In this document: piece by piece, positions 1 through 11,579 of the stretch
Numbering within the stretch: the first letter of the stretch is position 1
Layout: every line of letters starts with the position of its first letter
NCBI RefSeq assembly: GCF_024763615.1
Contig: NC_077223.1
Location: 79,298,627 to 79,362,626 of the forward strand
Reading direction: 5' to 3'
Length of the DNA: 64,000 nucleotides
DNA from: Phlebotomus papatasi
Lineage: Eukaryota > Arthropoda > Insecta > Diptera > Psychodidae
Program-made: the position numbers and the translations under genes
The notes under the pieces: generated by a model
What the model saw: only the letters and a program-made list of their open reading frames with translations
What the model was told of the DNA's origin: nothing
Databases searched by the model: none

Positions 1-215
1 ACTACCCAAGGCAATGTCCATATTATTATTATTTTTTCAATATTTTAGGAAATGATTTAAAGAAAACAAAGATGATAAACTAGTTTTTAAGGTTCCACAT
101 AACCTTTCCGAAAAGGAAGTAACAAAAAATATCAATATGAATTAAAAATATTGCATTTCAAACTTAGAACTTCGGTGCTTATATGCAACTATGCCGAAAT
201 TTGGCACACTTACCC
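1..215. mobile_element. TAGGG-type MITE of the ~425-bp 'TTTGGCAC' family, cut by the window edge
   Basis: Only one end is inside the window. It finishes GCCGAAATTTGGCACACTTACCC followed by TA at 216-217. Bases 61-215 match the same half of the copies at 57773-58198 and 61992-62954, including a shared stretch near 160-175 (attgcatttcaaactta). No coding content is seen. Confidence 0.75.
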
Positions 216-217
216 TA

Positions 218-2554
218 TAAGAAATTTGTAAAATCTTCGCCATTATTTTCGTAGAGATATCAGATATCTCTACTCATTTATAGCGATAAATACCGCTTAG
301 AGCTGTATACGTCGATTTGGTATTCATACGACATTATGCTGTCTTTAATTTTTTCCACGCCCTTTTCTTTGTGGAAAAATGTAATTTTGCGTCTCTTTAC
401 TATACTCATTGCCGAATTTTGACCATATTATTACAATTTAATTTTGAATAATAATTTGACTAAAAAATGCTCAGAATTTTGATATTTAAGTTTCGAGAAG
501 TTTTTTTTAGAACAATTTATTTCAAGCAGATACGAATCTTATTGAAAGTATTCCTTCGCCCTTCCTGAGATTTCTGCGAAAGATATTGTGAATATTATGC
601 ATTCATATCTTCCACTAATGTTTAAACATTTGAGCGTAGGCCTAGGAAAAAAATGAAAAAAAACAACCCTGTGAGAACAAGATTTAAAATTGTTATTCTT
701 TTCGACAAGAAGATGTATTTCATATCATTAAAATTCCTACAGCAAAAATATTCTTTTGAAATCCCCTACGTATTTTATTAAAAGGTCCTGCACCTTTTTC
801 GTGCAAATGTTTTGAAATTGAAGCATTTCATCTACCCTAATGTATTTTTCATTAAATATAATTGTCATGTCTTATGCAGAAGAATAGTCCAGCAAAGGAA
901 ATGTTTGGAAGCATTGTTTGTGAATTTATTCAACGCTTCCAACGCTTTGGCTTTCAATGCTTAGGCTATGGTGCTTATATGGTTGAGAAAAGTCAAATTT
1001 AAAAGTCAACAATGTTTTGTTAACCTCTCCCTTTGATTGTGAATATTTCAGAAAATCTCTCTTTTTCAACTAAGAATTGCTGTATTTACCAAAAGTACTT
1101 CATTTTCTCGAGGGAGTAAGGCGTAGGGCAGGATTTTGCAAGATGGTAGGAGAGGTTTTTCCATGATAAACACCCACACTGAAGGAAATGTTATAGCAAA
1201 AATTATTTTCAATGTTTCTGAGGTTTCTGCGTAAATAAATATGAATACTCAACTTTAGTCTTTTTTTTTGCAAGTACTTTCAGTACTTATTTGCGAATGA
1301 TAATTAGGATGAAAAGCTTGCGTATGAAAATCGATAGAGCTAAAAGTCTAAGCCTTTGCAGGAAGGAGAAATTGAGATTTCATGGATTTTCATCATTGTA
1401 TAGGAACTTGGAGTGAGTTTGTTAAATTATTCAGGACTTTATTGAAAAGTTTTTCAAGAAATTTTCAATTTATACCATTTTCATGTTGAACTGGAACAGA
1501 ATTGGGGGTTTGATAATTTTACCAAATCATCCCTAAAGCTCGTATAAAAACATTTTTTTGGCCCAATTTCACACACCAGGATGGGGAAATGAGAGAAACT
1601 TTTTTCTCACTCACATACAATAAAAGTAAATGAACTAAATTGCAAATGGGGTAAATAAATGATTTTCGATTTCATGTTCAATTTATGCTTTATGGATTTA
1701 TGCTCCTTTATGGCAATTTACTGACCGATTCTGGTACGATAGAATGGAAAAAGTAACCCAATACTGTGCCTCCTCCTCAATGAACAAAAAGGATATTGAG
1801 TTAATAATACCCAGTTGGTAGTTTGGAAAAGCAGTGGCGTGTGCTTTCACCATCACGCAGAGTTTGTGGATGAGATCCTGGCAGGGTGCAGAAAACTACA
1901 CTCTCGCCAGACTTGCAATTTGATTATTCCGTCGTGCTTGCTTAAAAATCTTCTTATATATCATTATGTTCACCATTAAATAAACTCATTGTAGAGGTGC
2001 AAATTTCAAGCGTGATATGAGATGGAGGTATGAGATTTCTATTGTGGGCGAAGTGGGTGAAATGCTATCGTTTGAACTAGAGGAGATAACAAATAAATTT
2101 GGTGTATGTTCTCTCCTTTCACGCAGATAAAGCTCACCGTCATTCACTTTTCAACTCAATGATTGGAGAAGAACACCAGAGAAGATCACATTTGATGGTA
2201 AATTGACAAGAGAGAGAATTCTCCGGTAAAAAAAATCAAGAAAGAACTAGAGCTTACGAATGAAAGCGATCCTTTCCTCATTCTTCCACCGTCAATCTCC
2301 CAGATATAGCTCAAATTTTATGAGAAGATTTGCAGATTCAATACAAATGGTATAAGATATTTGAAATTCTATAATATTACCCACAAAATGTTTCACAAAG
2401 TTTATGAAATTGTTTGCCAATATGGTTCCATTTTACATACAATAAGAGAAATTTTCATACATTTTCTATATCTGAATGAGTAAAAAAAATATGAAGTAAC
2501 AGACAGGGGCTTAGTGAGATTTTAAATCACGCAGTAATGCAATATTGCATAAAG
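218..2554. other. Unassigned AT-rich stretch
   Basis: No open frame above 60 codons, no clear inverted repeat and no RNA gene signature. It contains ordinary A/T runs only. It may be intergenic or intronic. Confidence 0.5.
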
Positions 2555-2556
2555 TA

Positions 2557-4068
2557 CAGTGGGTCCTCGATAGAGTCAACTAATTATTTCCAGGCCTGTT
2601 GACTCCATTGGATTCGGTGACTCTATCGGAGTCCGAAAAAAATCAATTAAAATATGAAATTTTGATATAAATGGGTATTATTTTATGTTTGTACTAGATA
2701 ATTGATAAATTTAACACGATAGTAGAATATTTTATTTAATTAACCCATAAATTCTACACCCTCTGGCCCAGAAAGGTCGTATGTTTGGGCAAAAGTTGGA
2801 GATTAATGAATATTTTTACAAAATGTTTTTATTATTAGTAAGTATATTAAGTGAAAATTACTATCCATGTGATAATATTGAGGTCCATCTACGATGTTAA
2901 GATAAGGAAATGGTGTCTTAAAGATTTCTTTTTTCACTTTTTTTTTATTCAATTTCAATTCAATTTGTTATTAATTAGAATTTATTTTAATATTGAGTCA
3001 ATGAACCTAAACACAAGTAGATTTTGATTCTCCAATAGTGTCTTGGATAAAAGGTAAATGGAACTTTATTTGCACAAAAAGTCGTTGATGATCGAAGAAT
3101 TCAAATTCAATTTCGAATTTTCATACTAAATTTTCGAACAATTTGGGGAAAATTTATCAAATATCACACTAAAAAGCTCGCAAAAGAGTTATTCAGTGAT
3201 TATGGGGTGATTAAGTAATGGGACAAGAACAGTAAGCGTCGTTATCCTGTTTTATTCCTCACAACAATATGAAGACCGTCACATTTTAACACTTGAGCAC
3301 TTCAAAATTCGAAAAGGATGTATCTCAGCCACCTTGCGGAATTATCTAAAAGTAAGAAAGTCTCTTTTTTGGATCTTCAAATAGATTTTCGAATTTTTCA
3401 AGATCTACTTCTGTATGGAGAGAAGATATTTTATTGTATGAAAGAACAGATTGATAATTGTTCTTTTCGTTATGAGATAATTTTGGCTCTAAATTTCACA
3501 AAAAGAGTAATAAAACCAATTTTCCTCATTTTTCTTGTTCTGAAAAATGGGCACTAAATGGTTAGAGATATCTACTTGAAGTCTTCAGATGACCCCCTAA
3601 CAAGTGAACTTAGGGATTATTATTACGAACCTTATTTCCTCCCTACCCCTCCCCGTATCACCAAAATGTTTTTTTTGTGCTTATAGGAAAACACGTCATA
3701 CGGGATCATAGGGCTTAATCAAAAAAATCTTAAGACAAGAGAACTTTCAATCGGTCAAAACCGTCAAAACGCTTAAAATTACGAAAAGAAAATTATTTTG
3801 TTGAAAATTGATTACACGGCTAATATACGAATTTTATCATAATATTGTTTTTCGTGTGTTAAAAACGTTACATTGATATACCAAAACACTGATTTTAATT
3901 TCAAAAAAGTCATACATCTTATTAGTTCAATAGTAATGGAAAAGTTGACTCTATCGGAGTCAATTTGGGTCCAAGTTAACTCTATCGGAGTCCGTAGAGT
4001 AAAAAAATAGCTGTTGACTCTATTGGAGATTGACTTAATCGGGGGTTGACTCTATCGAGGTCCCACTG
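2557..4068. mobile_element. Non-autonomous pogo/Tigger-type DNA transposon, 1.5 kb
   Basis: The left end is TA then CAGTGGGTCCTCGATAGAG (2557 on). The right end is the inverted equivalent CTCTATCGAGGTCCCACTG at 4068, followed by TA. The CAGT terminus with TA duplication is characteristic of pogo/Tigger elements. The phrase GACTCTATCGGAGTC recurs beneath both ends (about 2620 and 3945-3995). The interior has no transposase-like frame; the 79-codon frame at 3318-3557 looks like chance. Confidence 0.8.
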
Positions 4069-4315
4069 TATTTTAAAAATTGGATTTGTAAAAAAGTGAT
4101 ATGATTAAAGTATTTTATTACATCTATGAAATTTCTTACGGTTTGACACAAATTAATTTGCTTTCTTTTATTAAATCTATATTTTAATTTGAGCAACATT
4201 TGTTTTTGACGATTTTTTTTGTTAAAATATTAGCGATTTTATAAATTAGAACCATGTCGATATCTCTCTTTCTTATTGTTCGGCTTATAAACTGAACCTT
4301 GTAAAAAAAACTGAA

Positions 4316-4396
4316 AATATTCGTAGATATTCGCAATATTTATAAAATATTCGCAATGTTCATAAAATATTTGCAATAATTACAATATATTCACAA
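4316..4396. repeat. Short tandem repeat, ~20 bp unit
   Basis: About four degenerate copies of an AATATTCGCAAT-type unit separated by TTTATAA, ending at the left end of the next MITE. Confidence 0.6.
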
Positions 4397-4399
4397 ATA

Positions 4400-4611
4400 G
4401 GGAAAACTGGGGCACCACCAAACACAGGGTAGTACCAAACACTAATTTTTATTTTTAAATTATTTGTACTAACTCGACCATTCCTTCAGTGGACAAGCAT
4501 CCCTATAATGCCTAAAAATTTCCATAAGTCTTATCCTCTGAAGTCGAATATCCTATTAAAAAATTGCAGTGTTTGGTGCTACCCCATGTTTGGTGGTGCC
4601 CCAGTTTCCCC
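4400..4611. mobile_element. TAGGG-type MITE, 'GGGGCACCACCAAACA' family
   Basis: Preceded by TA (4398-4399). It begins GGGAAAACTGGGGCACCACC and ends in the inverted form GGTGGTGCCCCAGTTTCCC. The outer right TA has decayed. A second phrase, ACCAAACACTA, is mirrored inside the right arm. The same family occurs at 45734-45949. Non-coding. Confidence 0.8.
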
Positions 4612-4659
4612 CAATCTCGTTAATTGCATAATTTGAATTCTGTTTTCCGGAGTAGGGAG

Positions 4660-4762
4660 TCTTGTGGTCTCCCTGGTAAGAACGTCCGGCTGTTAGGCTT
4701 CTGCCTTTCTTACATCTCTGCTTTGACTTTCACAATTGTGAGTTTAAGTCCCGTCCTATGCA
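4660..4762 (+). repeat. Possible tRNA-derived SINE relic (tRNA-Asn-like head)
   Basis: GTCCGGCTGTTAGGC resembles the anticodon arm of tRNA-Asn. Downstream, GTGAGTTTAAGTCCC resembles a degenerate B box. The A box region (TGGTCTCCCTGG) is a poor match and no cloverleaf closes, so it is not a working tRNA. Confidence 0.3.
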
Positions 4763-5093
4763 AAAGATTAATACGTTTGAAAGGACTAGCATCTTGAATT
4801 GTCAGAAATATCTACGTCGAGATTGGATAATGCGAACCAAAGGTTTAAGTGATAATTTTTTTCCATTAATTGAAAAAACAGGAAAACTGTTAAAATATTT
4901 AGACGAAATTCTCGAAAAGGCCCTGCTTAGGCCTACAAATCCTAGAAAATATTTATGTTTGGCAGATTTTCACACAATTTTCCGAAATCACTACTGAAAA
5001 TTGTAATGAGCATTGGTAATAGAAACGTTGAAATTACATATGGTTTAGGTAGAGATTACGTAATACTGAGGTAAATATTTTAAAATGGAACTA

Positions 5094-5309
5094 GGGTAAA
5101 GTAGTACAAGTTGTACAGGGCTGTCTTTTTTGATAAATTTAGTATTTCATTTTTATTTGTATATTTTTAATGCCTTAGTTTTTGTAATGTGGTTCTTGTG
5201 CTTAAAAAAATTTTTGTACTGTATTTATCAAGAAAAAAGCCATGTCCAACTTTTGTACCGGCGAATTGTCCAACTTGTAACACTATGTTCAACTTGTATC
5301 ATTTTACCC
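5094..5309. mobile_element. TAGGG-type MITE, 'GTACAAGTTGGACA' family
   Basis: TA at 5092-5093, GGGTAAAGTAGTACAAGTTG at the left, and TTCAACTTGTATCATTTTACCC at the right followed by TA at 5310-5311. It is about 216 bp. Its interior matches the copies at 7523 and 11580. Confidence 0.85.
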
Positions 5310-5311
5310 TA

Positions 5312-5837
5312 CTTAATTATTATGTGATTCGGACCACATTTCTTACCTTGCTAATAAGATAGAGAGTTTCATTGAGAGACAGAAAAAATTGGGTGCACGT
5401 TTCGTTTAACTGCCACAAAAGTTCTCTGTATACTCACATTTCTTACATTTTCACCAATTTTTTCCAGAATGAAAATTTCAAAATGAAACACGTGAAGCGT
5501 TGGTAATATTGACGTCAAAATTAGGTCATGTTTAAGTAATCTACTTAATCACAAAATGACATAGGTCATACACTTACGTATTTATTACCTCTTGATTACC
5601 CTAAGTAAATTATCATGTTCCATTACGTCGTGATGAGGTGGAATCTAGGTAGTGACAATAATTAATATCCTGACTTAATATATGTACATAATAATTACTT
5701 GAATTCTATTAGTCAAACTTCAACAGATAACCAGATAAGTAGTATTGACGTCCTTATAAGGTTCGCACTTCACTCAGTAAACCCTGTGTTACATGGGTAT
5801 ATTTCACGTATACATTGTAAAGTGATTAGACATTTCG
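5312..5837. other. Unassigned stretch
   Basis: Nothing beyond chance open frames and AT-rich sequence was recognised. Confidence 0.4.
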
Positions 5838-5977
5838 TAGCCTGGATCAGCAGCTGTGCTAGCTGCATTTTCTTTGTCTGGATTCATTGTAAATTATATA
5901 TCACTGCGTTGCGTTTGGAATGAAAGCAGCCAAAAAGAAAATGCAGTTAGCATAGTTATTGATCCAACCGACGCGAC
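5838..5977. mobile_element. Small hairpin MITE
   Basis: The arm GGATCAGCAGCTGTGCTAGC...GCATTTTC is matched in reverse by GAAAATGCAGTTAGCATAG...TTGATCC. The arms are imperfect. The outermost word, GGATCAGCA, also opens the hairpin at 37444-37569, which suggests a related family. Confidence 0.55.
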
Positions 5978-6580
5978 GACGATTTGTAAAATAAATAATG
6001 TATAAAGTGGTCAATGTGACACAGTACATTAAAATAAATAATACTCCCCGGGGTAAAATGTTATTTGTTTTTTTTTTTGTATTGGTTTCAAATTTTTGAA
6101 AAATTAATGGATAATTAAGTATTTAATCTATTTAATCTAATCATAATATAACCTGAAATTTCTAATTAAAGTTTTAAAGTTTTGTTTAATTAAAGTTTTA
6201 GAATTTGAAATGATATTCAATTTTTCAGTTCATTTATAAAATTTTCTGCTCTTTTAAATTATGATAGTTGACATTCTTATTTAATTATTTTTACTGAAAT
6301 CTTCACAAATTCTATATTAATTGATAATATTAAGAGATCCGCAATAGAAGAAAGTTTCTTTTTATGATAAACTAATACACCTTTTTTTTTTTTAAATGTT
6401 TCTTGAATAGGCTTAACGTGTAGTGTCCGGTAACTTTGTTTTAAGTAAAATTCACAAATGCAATGGTCCATCAATAAATGGACTTTTTATTGCGAAAAAA
6501 TGAATATTTGCAAGCATTAGAGATGAAATCAGCATTCAAAGGAATTCCTCAATAGAACCATATAGGTCACAAAAGCTGTA

Positions 6581-6797
6581 GGGGAATGTAGGCATAGTTC
6601 GCACAGAGTGAACCTTCAAACGATGCGAATTTTCTCTTGGTTTCCAAATGAGTTGGTTTAACATTTGTCATCTCGTCACATGAAATTAAAAATTATCTAT
6701 CTTATGGCTAAGATATGACGACCTAGCTCTTTGCAAACAAAGAGAAAATTTGCATTGTTTGAAGCTTCACTCTGTGCGAACCATGCCGACATTCCCC
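6581..6797. mobile_element. TAGGG-type MITE, 'TTCGCACAGAGTGAA' family
   Basis: TA at 6579-6580, GGGGAATGTAGGCATAGTTC at the left, and the inverted GAACCATGCCGACATTCCCC at the right followed by TA at 6798-6799. The inner words TTCGCACAGAGTGAA and TTCACTCTGTGCGAA mirror each other. About 217 bp, non-coding. Confidence 0.85.
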
Positions 6798-6904
6798 TAT
6801 AACTCATCCTCTGTGGAATTTTTTTTTAAAGATTCTTTAGATTTAGATAAATTATTATTAATATTTCTAACTCAGAATTTTCCGAAAAACCATTCTGGTT
6901 GTTA

Positions 6905-7015
6905 CCATTAAGACATGGTAGATCGGATCGGTAAAGACCATCCATAAATGCTAGAATCAAAGAAAAGCTTACGAACAGGAAGGGGCCAAAATTATCTACG
7001 ATGGACAAAGTCACT
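6905..7015. repeat. Dispersed hairpin repeat, 'ATGGTAGATCGGATCGGTAAAGACCAT' family
   Basis: This stretch matches 24098-24171 (same orientation), including the GAAAAGCTTACG end. A more diverged copy lies at 11040-11125. In the 24 kb copy the sequence forms a complete hairpin. Confidence 0.6.
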
Positions 7016-7027
7016 CGTTCGTATCTA

Positions 7028-7162
7028 ATGCCCTAGACACACTTACGACTTAAGCCGAGAGACAACTTAGTGGAAAATGACGGAAATGCAGTTTAACCAT
7101 TATTTCTAATATAAATACGCTAAGCCATCTCTCGGCTAATCCTCAGGTCTCTCAAGGCCCTA
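7028..7162. mobile_element. MITE, 'CCCTAGACACACTTACGACTTAAG' family
   Basis: Begins ATGCCCTAGACACACTTACG and ends CTCAAGGCCCTA. It contains mirrored CCGAGAGA and TCTCTCGG words. It is the simplest, uninterrupted copy. Larger, interrupted copies are at 44455-45107 and 57504-59358, and a fragment is at 54957-55006. Confidence 0.65.
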
Positions 7163-7262
7163 AGGGAATGTAGTTAAAGTCTGAAAACAGTTTAAGCCAT
7201 TTTAGTGAGGCTTTTGTGTGAACCTCAAGTTTGAAAAAACATATAGTTAAATGTCCAAGATA

Positions 7263-7475
7263 TTTAAGTAATACAGGCTTCAGACTTAAGGCTTTGTCAT
7301 ATCGCTTAACTGCTGTAATTTCTTATCAATCACTTTTTTTTTCGGAAAAATTGAAGTTAGTATTGGAGTTTTGAAGATAAATGATTTATTAGGCTCACAA
7401 AAAGCAAAAAAATGCTATTTAGGATTGTGAGACCTTTGGGAACTGGGCTAAACCTCAAGTCTGAAGACCGCTTCA
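7263..7475. mobile_element. MITE, 'CTTCAGACTTAAGGCT' family
   Basis: The left end holds CTTCAGACTTAAGGC. The right end holds the inverted relative AAACCTCAAGTCTGAAG near 7450-7468. A second copy, with AGCGGTCTTCAGACT at its end, is at 35798-35968. Confidence 0.5.
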
Positions 7476-7522
7476 TACACTATGCGTATAGTTACTTGAG
7501 ATTATTTTGCAATTTCGGCTTA

Positions 7523-7771
7523 GGGTAAAGTGGTACAAGTTGGACAGTGGTACAAGTTGGACAATGGTACAATTTGGACAGGGCTTTTCGTCTTGATAAA
7601 TTTAGTAACTTCATTTTTATTTGTATATTTTTAATGCTTTAGTTTTATAATTTGGTTTCTTGTGCTTAGAAACAAATTTTGTACTGTATTTATCAAGAAA
7701 AAAGCCATGTCTAACTTGTATTGGCGAATTGTCCAACTTGTAACACTAATTCCAAATTATACACTTTACCC
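7523..7771. mobile_element. TAGGG-type MITE, 'GTACAAGTTGGACA' family, triple subterminal repeat
   Basis: TA, then GGGTAAAGTGGTACAAGTTG. The right end is ACACTTTACCC followed by TA (7772-7773). Beneath the left end the 17-bp word GTGGTACAAGTTGGACA occurs three times in tandem (about 7531-7580), against one copy in 5094-5309. This accounts for the ~33-bp extra length. Confidence 0.85.
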
Positions 7772-7773
7772 TA

Positions 7774-9063
7774 TGTGGTCCAAGACTTGGTCCAAGAATA
7801 AATCTTATATGTTTCGATCGGCTTTTCTCTGGTAGTATTCAAGGAGGAATCAGCTTGCGGATTACTGCAATGTTGTATTTTTGTATAAATAAATTATTGT
7901 CATGAATTAATTTTATCTGTGTGGTTCATATAGAGAGAATGCTCGAAGCGATTCTTTGTACTCAAAATGCAGTTCACAATGGAATTAGCACACATTCCCA
8001 GTTGTAAGAGCTTTGAGTTTAGATAAGTTGACATTTATTTTTAAAATAACATTCCAAACTATATTCAAGACAATTTAATGTAATCCAAACTAAGTTGTTA
8101 AAAAAGTAATAAAATTTCAAAAATCTGTAACACATACATACTACAAATGTTAAATGCATATTTTGGAGATCAATAAGATGATATAGCAGCATAATTTTTG
8201 AACGCTACTTTTTTTTACATTCTCGTTTTACAATAACAACTATATTGCACTATGTTACAACTATAGATTGCAATATAAAAATTTTACCGTGGAATTGCCC
8301 TATATCTCCCTTTATCTCGATACCATTCCACTTAATATAAGTTTGTATATAATATTGGCACCATATATACTGTTGTCCCCATCCCCAGGCCCTGCTCCAG
8401 ACAGAGAATGCGGAACAAGAAGTGTATTTATCGACGATATCTCATAGTAATATCTGCCTGTAATGCGATAAGGGGTTACAAGGTTATCTGCATGATTTCG
8501 ATGGAAAAAATCTAACATTTCTCTCTGGGTTCAGTTTTCCCATCCATGCAATATTCACAAGTGTCGTGGAGTTGGTTGGTAAATAAAATGGCGATATAGA
8601 AGCAAAAAAAAATGCTGCACACATTGTGATTTATTGCTGGGACACTTTTTGTGCATTCTTGGGGGATATGGAGAAGTGGACACGAATCGTCACGTGACGA
8701 CACAGACCCTATCGCTATTTATGCATCGTGAGGATATATCAGTCGTTCTATTTGCCAGGTCCCATTTGTGCATGGCACATGAATCTACAGATAGGATCAA
8801 TTATTATTGCAGAGGTTCTTCTGCGTGCTATGAATGTAATTACGCTTGTCCCCTTCTGAAATATTTGACGAAATTCTTTACTGACCCCACCCCATGTAGT
8901 TTAATCCATTACAAAATTTCATATTCCACTTAACTGGCTCAAACTTAGCGAAATTGTATTTTGAAGTTTCCAGTTAATTAATTATGGTACAGTAGTGAAA
9001 TGTTTTAATGCGCCTTAAGCAAAATACCTCAACTTTCTCTAACTAAGTAATTTGCTTTATGTT
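7774..9063. other. Unassigned stretch of moderate complexity
   Basis: Sequence around 8350-8930 is less AT-rich than its surroundings and has open frames of 60-99 codons on both strands. None has recognisable domains or convincing splice context. Conserved non-coding DNA or an unrecognised exon cannot be excluded. Confidence 0.35.
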
Positions 9064-9738
9064 GCTATTCCAATGAAAAAGTGACCATGTTTTTTTAGCA
9101 CATTACTGTTCTCAAGTACTAAAAAAGACCAGGTCTGTTCCCACTTCAAGGAAAATAATGAGTAGAGAATACTAATGCTGCTCGCCGACTTTTCACCACT
9201 GAGAACTCACGGGAAAACTCATGGAAAACCTGGGAAAATCCGCGGTTGAGGCTAAAGTTGTCAACTCCCGGGCATCCAACTGCATCACGCCACCAAGCTG
9301 ACATGACAGATTATTCCACACTGACCGAATGTCAGATGGCATGGTGATCGGGTGAAAGTTCGCTCGGAGGGAATATTCGAATACGGATTTCGGTTGAACG
9401 TTTCTTTTGTGTCGGTTCCTCTCATGACTAATTGGTGATTTTGAAACACGACGAGGACTGGGGAAAATTTGAAGTTTTTGTGTAGAGAGAAGAATCTTAC
9501 ATCTTGTCAATCATGATAAAGAAAATGTAGAAAATACTACGAAAGTGAAAACATTAAATTAATCTTGTCGATTTCCCAACCGAAATCCGAATTCGAATAT
9601 TCCCGCCGAGCAAGCTTTCACCCGATCACCAAGCCATCTGACATTAATTGAAATAACAAGTGGGAACAGTCATGCTCTTTTTAGTACTTGAGAACAGTAA
9701 TGTGCTAAAAAATATGCTCATTTTTTCATTGGAATAGC
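9064..9738. mobile_element. Asymmetric hairpin element with ~90-bp terminal arms
   Basis: The left arm begins GCTATTCCAATGAAAAA and the right arm ends TTTTTCATTGGAATAGC. Both carry AGCACATTACTGTTCTCAAG. An inner pair (about 9325-9395 against 9572-9650) includes mirrored GATCGGGTGAAAG and CTTTCACCCGATC. The left arm has roughly 180 extra bp between its two matched blocks, so the hairpin is lopsided. The minus-strand frame at 9193-9510 lies wholly inside and is not considered a gene. Confidence 0.7.
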
Positions 9739-10160
9739 ACCATTATTACTTCGGTGCTTGGCCTCCAATACAATAATGACAGTTTTACAATAATTGCATA
9801 GATTAAAAGAACATTTTACATTTGGGAATTTATAACAAAGTTTAAATATCAATAGAGATTGAAAGTAGTTCTGTGTTCTGTCCCTCGATTTCCGTATAAC
9901 ATTTGTGAGAGCTTTTATGAAATGATATATATTTTTTTTCAAAAATATTCACATTTAATCAAATAATCGTTAATGAGTGTAAATATTTAAAATGAAATTT
10001 TATTATTTTCGACATTTTCGATGTTTATCACTGCTTATCAATATAATTTCGGTGAAATTAAGCGTGAATAGCAGTATATTAAACCAGCATAACTACATTA
10101 AGTTTATCTAAATTGTCGTGAAATTATTTAATCATATTACCGTATTTACGTCTTCAGCAG

Positions 10161-10350
10161 GGGAATTCTACATTGATATGACAATGCCATATGACAAATT
10201 TTCATGGATTTTCAGGAGGGGAACAACAATAAAGCCTAGTGAGCATTAAATGACCATTACAAGAAGCTCTGTGAAGGTCTTTAGCAACTGATATGAATCT
10301 GATTTTTTTTTAATTTGTCATGTGACATTGTCATATTCTTGCAGAATACC
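10161..10350. mobile_element. Small hairpin MITE, 'ATATGACAATG' family
   Basis: GATATGACAATGCCATATG (about 10175-10193) is mirrored by CATGTGACATTGTCATAT (10319-10336), each with flanking AATTCT or AGAATA words further out. The ends are poorly defined. Confidence 0.5.
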
Positions 10351-10601
10351 TTTACAGGCTCAACCTGATGTAAGTCCTACTTTGTGTATTTTTAGTCATT
10401 TTTCAAAAATTGTTTTAAGCCAAAGAAGTCTCACATATCAGGACAGGCAGAAAAGGCGAACTGTAGAATAATTTGGCCAGTAAATGTTTATTTTAGTACA
10501 GATTTCTAACACTTTACCTTATTTATATTAATAAACAAATATATCTAAAAATATAAATCTTAAAATATCTATTAAAGGGGAAACAGTATCAAGATCAAGT
10601 A

Positions 10602-11020
10602 GGGGAAGGTACTCTCCCTTCGAACATTCATACCTTCGAATAATGTGAATTTTCATTTATTTTTCATAAAAGACTTACACATAATTATCATCATCATCAA
10701 TATTTTCAATCGCTTATCCCTATTGGGGTCGCGGGCCCAATGTTTGTCGATCCTCCGCCTCTTCAGGAAAATGTTCGGGTTCGATCCCAATTCTTCTCGA
10801 TTCGATTCCAAGGCAAGATTCTGAATTTGATTCAGCCACCTTGTCCTTGTCCTAGGCTTGCCTCAAGATTGACGCCTCCTCACAATGGCTTACATAGTAC
10901 ATAATAATCATTAATTGATAATAAGCTAATTATAATAGAAATGTGTAAGTCTCTTACGAAAAAAAAAGAAAATTCACATTATTCGAAGGTATGAACATTG
11001 AAAAGGGCAGCACTTTCCTT
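10602..11020. mobile_element. TAGGG-type MITE, 'CTCTCCCTTCGAA' family, split by a LINE 3' fragment
   Basis: The left half (GGGGAAGGTACTCTCCCTTC) and right half (ATTATTCGAAGGTATGAAC...CACTTTCC) match the uninterrupted copy at 19601-19815. Between them, from about 10690 to 10895, sits a reversed LINE tail. CTTACA occurs on both sides of the insert and may be part of a target-site duplication. Confidence 0.75.
10690..10895 (-). pseudogene. LINE pol C-terminal scrap plus 3' tail
   Basis: Read on the minus strand it matches the 3' end of the LINE relic at 54587-54905. Shared blocks are AAGGTGGCTGAATCAAATTC and CCCCAATAGGGATAAGCG, then TTGAAAAT, and an ATG/GAT trinucleotide tail (10684-10700 on the plus strand as tcatcatcatc). 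Only the last part of the reading frame is present and it is broken. The trinucleotide tail marks the 3' end of a target-primed insertion. It sits inside the 10602-11020 MITE, so it arrived later. Confidence 0.75.
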
Positions 11021-11039
11021 TACATATCTAAACGATCAC

Positions 11040-11125
11040 TGAGGATGGTCTTTGTCAATCGGATATGGTAGATAGGATAGTTGAAGATCATTTTTAAGTG
11101 CCAGAATTAAGGAAAATTTTACGAA
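11040..11125. repeat. Diverged copy of the 'GGATGGTCTTT' hairpin repeat
   Basis: GAGGATGGTCTTTGTCAATC and ATGGTAGATAGGATAG parallel 24086-24171, with many substitutions. Confidence 0.45.
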
Positions 11126-11579
11126 CAACGGCATAGCAAAATCATCCGAATCTACGGTTCTCTAAATTTAAACTAAAACTAAGCAAAAACCATTACTGAC
11201 ACAGTTTATGAATTATAGTGTAACGATTTAAGGGCAGAATTTACCACTCATAATTTGACTAAGAAAGGAGAATTAAGAAAAATATTATAAAAATCGACAC
11301 GATGTTAAATGTTAAAACTTATAAGAATAACTGTGTGCTCAAAAATACATAATCTTATGTGATGCAAGAGAAGAGTGATAAGATTAAATTTCTGTTTCTT
11401 GTTGTACTGCTTATTTTTACTAAAGAACTTAAATGAAAATGCTTTTCTGACAGAATTCGTATATATGAATAAATCAGAAATAAATTCAGTATATAATCAC
11501 CTAGTTTGTGTTTAATATAGTATGCGATAGATATGAATGGATTAAAACGGTTAGGGGTAAGTTCGGTAGGTTTAACGTA

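Noticed and set aside
8634..8933. 99-codon frame in less AT-rich DNA, possible host exon
   Set aside because: No recognisable domain and no convincing splice-site context. Left as unassigned sequence.
9193..9510. 105-codon minus-strand frame
   Set aside because: Lies wholly within an asymmetric hairpin element, has no recognisable domain, and is not conserved in the opposing arm.
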